A stretch of DNA of 11,150 nt, taken from the NCBI GenBank assembly GCA_027082895.1, contig JALWTJ010000515.1, forward strand, positions 1 to 11,150. Direction: 5' to 3'. Below, one piece after another: positions 7,420-11,150 of the stretch (positions are counted from its first letter, which is position 1; each line of letters begins with the position of its first letter). Under the pieces are notes generated by a model. It was not told the origin of the DNA, searched no databases, and saw nothing but the letters and a program-made list of their open reading frames with translations. Made by a program: the position numbers and the translations under genes. The DNA comes from Hyphomicrobiales bacterium (GTDB taxonomy: Bacteria > Pseudomonadota > Alphaproteobacteria > Rhizobiales > Devosiaceae).

Positions 7420-7447
7420 ATATGATGGGGTTTTGCCCACAAGTCAA
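7420..7447 (-). promoter_or_regulatory. Candidate lepA promoter (possibly leaderless transcript)
   Basis: On the minus strand TTGACT (7442-7447) and TCATAT (7420-7425) are spaced by 16 nt. The expected start of transcription, about 7 nt below the -10, falls on or next to the lepA ATG at 7412, matching the missing ribosome site. The -10 is a weak match. Confidence 0.4.
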
Positions 7448-7663
7448 TCTGGCGAGCACCCCTTGTGGAAACCGGCACGGAAAAAACGAAAAAATCCTCT
7501 GGGGGATCTTGAAATCCTTCACGCCGTTGCCAGATGAACTGTGGGAACAGCTCCCGGATACGGAATGAAGTCATGCCTTTGTTTCTTATCCATTTTTGTC
7601 ATTGGCTGATCTCTTTCCTGACCGGATGACGTTCTTGAAACGAAACTGTGAAAGGAAGCGAAA

Positions 7664-8572
7664 ATGCTTAATGTCAAAAAAACTCTTGTGGCCCTGTCGG
7701 TGGGTCTGGTTCTTGCCGTGCCAACCCTGGCGGACGAGGCAAACGGACCCGGTGCCGAAACCAGCACCGATACCGAACAGGCCCAGGCCCGCCAGAGCGT
7801 GGACCCGGCAATCACGGAGGCCGTGAATGCCATCAATGAGACCCAAAAGGCGATCACCGCCCTGAACGAAGAAAGGAACGACGATGCGATAGCCGCCCTT
7901 GAAAGGGGGATCGGAAAACTGGAAATCGTACTGGCGCAAAACCCCAGGCTGGCACTCGCGCCGTTTGATGTCACATCGGAAATCATCGACACCAGTGCGA
8001 CGCCGGAGGGAATCCGTCAGGCCCGTGAGCATGCCCGCGCCCTGCTGAATGAAGGCAAGTTGCAGGCGGCCCGTGCCATCATTGTCAACCTGGCCAGCGA
8101 GGTGGATATCCACACCAGCTACCTGCCCCTGGAAACCTACCCGGTGGCCCTGAAGGCGGCAGCGGCCCTGATCAAGACGGACAAGGTCGAAGATGCAAAA
8201 CTTGTCCTCTCCCAGGCCCTGAACACGCTGGTGGTGGCGGATACGATCGTTCCCCTTCCGTTGCTCAGGGCGGGCGTACTGATCGACAAGGCCCGCGCCC
8301 TGAGCGAAAAGGAAGACCGGAGCGATGCGGAAAACGCGCAATTGTCCGATCTTCTTGATTCCATCGATCTCGAGATCGCACGCGGAGAAGAACTGCAATA
8401 TGGCGGCCCGGGTGCGTTTGATCCGATCAAGGACGAAATGAACCAGGTGCGCGCAAAAACCGACAATGGCGGTTTCGGGCAGGGCATCATGTCCAAGCTC
8501 AAGGAACTGTTCGGCGCTTTGGCAGGCCATTCGTCGGCGGACACCAAGAGCACCACAGATGCCACCAACTGA
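7664..8572 (+). CDS. Secreted YfdX-family protein
   Basis: The 302-residue product starts at an ATG preceded by AAAGGAAG. A signal peptide (about residues 1-23, ending VPTLA) predicts export to the periplasm. The rest is helical and Ala/Leu-rich and matches the YfdX family: an N-terminal helix with repeated Ala/Glu, the ALLNEGKLQAARAI segment, then LPLETYPVALKAAAALIKTDK and the hallmark DTIVPLPLLRAGVLIDKA. It is longer than E. coli YfdX (about 211 residues), with an extra acidic linker after the signal peptide and a C-terminal tail ending in Ser/Thr. E. coli YfdX is controlled by EvgA and linked to acid stress; the molecular role is not settled. It is a single gene with its own terminator and stands divergent from lepA. 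Confidence 0.78.
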   Translation: MLNVKKTLVALSVGLVLAVPTLADEANGPGAETSTDTEQAQARQSVDPAITEAVNAINETQKAITALNEERNDDAIAALERGIGKLEIVLAQNPRLALAPFDVTSEIIDTSATPEGIRQAREHARALLNEGKLQAARAIIVNLASEVDIHTSYLPLETYPVALKAAAALIKTDKVEDAKLVLSQALNTLVVADTIVPLPLLRAGVLIDKARALSEKEDRSDAENAQLSDLLDSIDLEIARGEELQYGGPGAFDPIKDEMNQVRAKTDNGGFGQGIMSKLKELFGALAGHSSADTKSTTDATN

Positions 8573-8591
8573 CCGGCATGCATGAAATGAA

Positions 8592-8617
8592 AGGGGGCCC
8601 CTGCGGGCCCTCTTTTT
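8592..8617 (+). terminator. Rho-independent terminator of the YfdX gene
   Basis: A GC-only stem (GGGCCC 8595-8600 with GGGCCC 8605-8610, loop CTGC) is followed directly by TCTTTTT. It begins 20 nt after the stop codon. Confidence 0.85.
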
Positions 8618-8700
8618 CAGCATTTCAACCCTTCGCAAAACACTCCCGTTCATCAGCGCCCTATCCGAACGGCATGCGACAATATGAACATGGTTGTTAC

Positions 8701-8728
8701 TTGCCAATCCCCCTCCTGATGCTACGAT
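8701..8728 (+). promoter_or_regulatory. Candidate promoter of the cytochrome c gene
   Basis: TTGCCA (8701-8706) and TACGAT (8723-8728) are separated by 16 nt, about 35 nt before the proposed TTG start. The preceding terminator isolates this gene from the YfdX gene, so an own promoter is expected. Confidence 0.45.
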
Positions 8729-8762
8729 CCCTGGAAACCGGTATCAGGAAAGGAAGCATCCA

Positions 8763-9212
8763 TTGGCCAGGGACAAGAAATCCTTCAATTTGCGCCTGAT
8801 CATTGTTCTTGTCGTGGTGCTGGGGGGTGTTTACGTTGCCCAGCTGCTGTTGAACGGTTCGAATACGGACACGAGCACGGCAGCCACCGTGACCAACCCG
8901 ATGCCGCAGGGTTTCAACATTCCCGAACTGAATGCACTGGAAACCGCCGGGAAGGCGGCATTCGAGGCCAATTGCCAGAAATGCCATGGGGAAAACGCCC
9001 TGGGAACCAACCATGGCCCCACATTCATCCATCCGTTCTATGTGCCCGGACATCATGCGGATGAAGCCTTTTACCGGGCAGTGTCCAATGGTGTCACCCG
9101 GCATCACTGGAATTTCGGGAATATGCCCCGAATCCCGGACGTGACGGGTGATGACGTGGCGGCCATTATCGCCTATGTGCGCGCGCTGCAGCGGGCCAAC
9201 GGCATCCAGTAG
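8763..9212 (+). CDS. Membrane-anchored monohaem c-type cytochrome
   Basis: The TTG at 8763 is taken as start because GGAAAGGAAG ends 6-7 nt before it; the frame extends upstream to 8694 without a ribosome site. The 149-residue product has an uncleaved-looking N-terminal helix (about 10-30) and a periplasmic class I cytochrome domain. Haem attachment is CQKCH (71-75) and the likely distal ligand is Met121 in GNMPRIPD. The end (DDVAAIIAYVRALQRANG) is the usual C-terminal helix of the fold. It should pass electrons at the periplasmic face of the inner membrane; the partner is not known. A His-rich stretch (HHADEAFYR and TRHHWNFGN) is a minor oddity. It is followed 186 nt later by the mbfA-type gene in the same direction, without proof of co-transcription. 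Confidence 0.88.
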   Translation: MARDKKSFNLRLIIVLVVVLGGVYVAQLLLNGSNTDTSTAATVTNPMPQGFNIPELNALETAGKAAFEANCQKCHGENALGTNHGPTFIHPFYVPGHHADEAFYRAVSNGVTRHHWNFGNMPRIPDVTGDDVAAIIAYVRALQRANGIQ

Positions 9213-9355
9213 GCACAGAACCGTTTCTCCACCGCCAGGGGATTCCTGAAGTATCCTCCCTGATTGCCGGTTCGTGCGCGGGGTGTGTTCACAGGGAGAC
9301 CCGAAACACAGCAGAATGGGTCAACAAGCCTCTGGCCGCCGGGGGCAATGTTTAC

Positions 9356-9368
9356 TAGAATGATTCCA
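9356..9368 (+). promoter_or_regulatory. Possible Irr-type iron control element before mbfA
   Basis: TAGAA (9356-9360), TGA spacer, TTCCA (9364-9368) is a near-perfect inverted repeat lying 30 nt before the mbfA start. Known Irr sites (ICE motif) have TTTAGAA-N-TTCTAAA type symmetry, and Irr controls mbfA in rhizobia. TAGAAT at 9356-9361 could also be a -10. The assignment is inference from pattern and context. Confidence 0.4.
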
Positions 9369-9398
9369 GAATGAACGCATGCTGGAAAGGCCCATGCC

Positions 9399-10382
9399 AT
9401 GTTCACCCGATTCCTGTCATCGAGCAAACGCAGCTTCAGTTCCCTGAACGAGAAGGAAATCCTTTCCCTTGCCATCGGGGCGGAAGAAGAAGACGGGCAG
9501 ATCTACCGGGCCTATGCGGAAAAGTTGCGGGAAAACTTTCCCGGTTCGGCCGCTCTGTTCGAAGGCATGGCCGTGGAAGAAAATCACCACCGGCGTGTTC
9601 TGCTCGACATGTACAAGAAAAAGTTCGGCGATCAGCTGGTTCCCATCCGGCGGGAGCATGTGCGGGGATTTATCGCCCGCAAGCCGATCTGGCTGATGCA
9701 GAACATGGATATCGAAACCATCCGGCAGCAGGTCTGGGAAATGGAAGTTTCCGCCCAGAATTTCTACCTTCAAGCTGCCCGACAGGTGCAGGACGTGGAC
9801 GTGCGCAAGCTGCTTGGCGATCTGGCCGAGCAGGAAGCCGACCATCAGAAAACCGCGGACAAGCTGGAAGCGACCCATCTGGGGGAAACGGTAAAGGACG
9901 AGGAAGCACTGGCCGCCCACCGGCAATTCGTGCTCACCTATGTACAGCCCGGACTGGCGGGGCTGATGGACGGGTCCGTCTCCACGCTGGCCCCGGTGTT
10001 TGCGGCCGCCTTTGCCACCGGCTCCACCCACCAGACCTTTCTGGTGGGGCTGGCCGCGGCCATCGGGGCGGGCATTTCCATGGGCTTTACGGAAGCGGCT
10101 TCCGATGATGGCAAGCTGACCGGGCGCGGTTCCCCCCTCAAGCGGGGCCTCGCGGCGGGCATCATGACAGCCGCAGGCGGGCTGGGCCACGCCCTGCCTT
10201 ACCTGATACCGGATTTTGCCACCGCCACCGGCATTGCCATCGTGGTCGTGCTCATGGAATTGTGGGCCATCGCCTTCATTCAGAGCAAATACATGTCCAC
10301 CCCGTTCTGGCGGGCGGTGTTCCAGGTGGTGGTGGGAGGCTCTCTGGTATTCGCCGCAGGCATCCTGATCGGCAGCGCCTGA
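9399..10382 (+). CDS. mbfA: Membrane-bound ferritin/VIT iron exporter (MbfA, Er-VIT1 family)
   Basis: The 327-residue protein fuses an N-terminal erythrin-like diiron domain (about 20-165) to a C-terminal VIT1-like membrane domain (about 185-327). In the first, metal ligands are visible as AEEED (28-32), ENHH (61-64, ExxH), WEMEVSAQNFY (113-123) and EQEADH (144-149, ExxH). The second begins at LMDGSVSTLAPVFA and has several helices with the GFTEAASDDGKLTGRG loop and a final hydrophobic hairpin. MbfA of Bradyrhizobium and Agrobacterium exports iron and protects from iron and peroxide stress; that role is assumed here. The ATG at 9399 has GGAAAGG 8 nt upstream. A possible Irr site lies 30 nt before the start. 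The gene is complete and all key ligands are present. Confidence 0.93.
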   Translation: MFTRFLSSSKRSFSSLNEKEILSLAIGAEEEDGQIYRAYAEKLRENFPGSAALFEGMAVEENHHRRVLLDMYKKKFGDQLVPIRREHVRGFIARKPIWLMQNMDIETIRQQVWEMEVSAQNFYLQAARQVQDVDVRKLLGDLAEQEADHQKTADKLEATHLGETVKDEEALAAHRQFVLTYVQPGLAGLMDGSVSTLAPVFAAAFATGSTHQTFLVGLAAAIGAGISMGFTEAASDDGKLTGRGSPLKRGLAAGIMTAAGGLGHALPYLIPDFATATGIAIVVVLMELWAIAFIQSKYMSTPFWRAVFQVVVGGSLVFAAGILIGSA

Positions 10383-10406
10383 TCCGATCCGGCAGGCAGG
10401 TGCCGT

Positions 10407-10421
10407 TTGCCGAACCGGCAA
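10407..10421 (+). other. Small hairpin after mbfA
   Basis: TTGCCG and CGGCAA form a perfect 6-bp stem with an AAC loop 25 nt after the mbfA stop. No T-tract follows directly, so a terminator role is doubtful. Confidence 0.35.
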
Positions 10422-10509
10422 CAAACTGTTTCCCGGGCGGAAGCATTCGCCTGAATGCCACCTTGAAAACCATGGGGGGTCCTCCCTATCTGAGGCATGT
10501 CGCACTCGC

Positions 10510-10544
10510 GGTGTTCTCCCGCATGGATGACACTGCGGGACACC
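10510..10544 (+). other. Strong bulged hairpin before the hydrolase gene
   Basis: GGTGT (10510-10514) and CCCGCA (10518-10523) pair with TGCGGG (10534-10539) and ACACC (10540-10544), leaving a three-base bulge and a 10-nt loop. GAACCGTTTT follows, so it could terminate mbfA transcripts or be a 5' leader structure for the hydrolase. The choice cannot be made from sequence. Confidence 0.4.
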
Positions 10545-10638
10545 GAACCGTTTTGACCTCCTGCGGTTCCGGGAAAGGTGGTGTGACCTGTCGGAGGCCA
10601 TAGCGTTACCGCCTCTTGTCGACACAAGGCACATGAAC

Positions 10639-11150
10639 ATGGCATATTCCCCTTCCCTTTCCACCTCCGCCTCCCTTTCCTCTTCCCCGCAGGATGCCAG
10701 CCTGCCCGTGCTGCCACCCGCCCGCCATGTCGCCCATCGGGACCATGGCGAAGGCAGGGCTTCCGGCTTTGCCTCCGCCTATTACACGGTGGGAGAAAAG
10801 GGACGCCCTGCGCTGGTGCTGTGCCACGGTCTGGCGGCAAGCGGTTTGCAATTCGTGGCGGATGCCCACTGGTTTGCCGAACGGGGCTTTCACGTCATCG
10901 TGCCCGACCTGCGGGGGCACGGGCGCTCCACATACCCTGCAAGCCTCACGGACGCAGATTTCACCCTGACACGCCTGGCGGCCGACTTGGTGGACATTCT
11001 TGATGCGGAAGGTGTCACAACGACCCATTGGGTGGGCAACTCCCTTGGCGGCATCATGGGGCTGGTGCTGATGCGGGACCATCCGGGGCGCCTTGATCAT
11101 TTCGTCAGTTTCGGTACCGCCTTTCGTCTGAAAACACCGGTCTGGGGCAT
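10639..11150 (+). CDS. Alpha/beta-hydrolase fold protein (C-terminus outside window)
   Basis: The frame is open to the window edge. The ATG at 10639 is preferred over the ATG six bases upstream (10633), because AAGG then lies 9 nt away rather than 3. A Ser/Pro-rich N-terminus (about 1-25) precedes the fold. Visible motifs are the oxyanion-hole strand LVLCHGLAASG (59-69), DLRGHGRS (90-97), and the nucleophile elbow GNSLGG with Ser135. The catalytic acid and His lie beyond the window. Substrate is unknown; esterases, lactonases and haloperoxidase-like enzymes all share this N-terminal half. The gene follows mbfA in the same direction after a 256-nt gap containing two hairpins, so it is probably an independent unit. 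Confidence 0.88.
   Translation, partial: MAYSPSLSTSASLSSSPQDASLPVLPPARHVAHRDHGEGRASGFASAYYTVGEKGRPALVLCHGLAASGLQFVADAHWFAERGFHVIVPDLRGHGRSTYPASLTDADFTLTRLAADLVDILDAEGVTTTHWVGNSLGGIMGLVLMRDHPGRLDHFVSFGTAFRLKTPVWG

Noticed and set aside
7586..8707. 373-codon minus-strand frame opposite the YfdX gene
   Set aside because: The plus strand has a signal peptide, ribosome site, family motifs and a matching terminator; the minus frame has none and crosses that terminator.
9371..10108. Plus-strand frame overlapping mbfA
   Set aside because: It is an out-of-frame shadow of the well-supported ferritin/VIT gene, rich in Gly, Arg and Pro.

Overview
The window reads as chromosomal DNA of a GC-rich alphaproteobacterium. 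Support comes from an MbfA-type membrane ferritin with a possible Irr-like operator, a full-length LepA, and dispersed palindromes that translate to 'DARVKPEHD'-like peptides, which I recognise as common alphaproteobacterial repeat sequence. The genus cannot be fixed from the sequence; a Rhodospirillales-type organism is a guess.

Layout. Positions 1-3506 are all on the minus strand: a periplasmic amino-acid binding protein (2712-3506), its ABC permease (1826-2653), and a large polytopic membrane protein (1-1692, cut by the window edge) with GT-C/STT3-like acidic and DHH motifs. A perfect 10-bp hairpin separates the binding protein from the permease. No ABC ATPase gene is present. Positions 3507-5609 are a 2.1-kb, gene-poor, repeat-rich block. 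It holds purine-rich tandem repeats, four copies of a two-palindrome (REPIN-like) element, one small GIY-YIG nuclease gene lying exactly between the two palindromes of one copy, and an AT-rich island. Positions 5610-7412 are lepA (minus), with a possible leaderless promoter and a large palindrome just after its stop. Positions 7664-10382 (plus) hold a secreted YfdX-family protein with a good terminator, a membrane-anchored monohaem cytochrome c, and an MbfA-type ferritin/VIT iron exporter. An alpha/beta hydrolase (10639 onward) runs off the right edge.

The most interesting signal is the repeat block. The intact GIY-YIG gene (4211-4501) is bounded by two 33-nt palindromes in inverted orientation. 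Three neighbouring non-coding copies keep the same two palindromes separated by only about 16-19 nt, and that linker still resembles the 3' end of the GIY-YIG gene, including its TAG stop. This looks like an autonomous element plus internally deleted derivatives, analogous in layout to RAYT/REPIN systems but with a GIY-YIG nuclease. That functional link is inference.

Other stretches without a gene: 3953-4096 and 5416-5565 show nothing I can name; 4535-4708 shows only a weak 10-bp inverted repeat and a small hairpin; 1693-1825 holds the RBS of the membrane-protein gene and no clear terminator.
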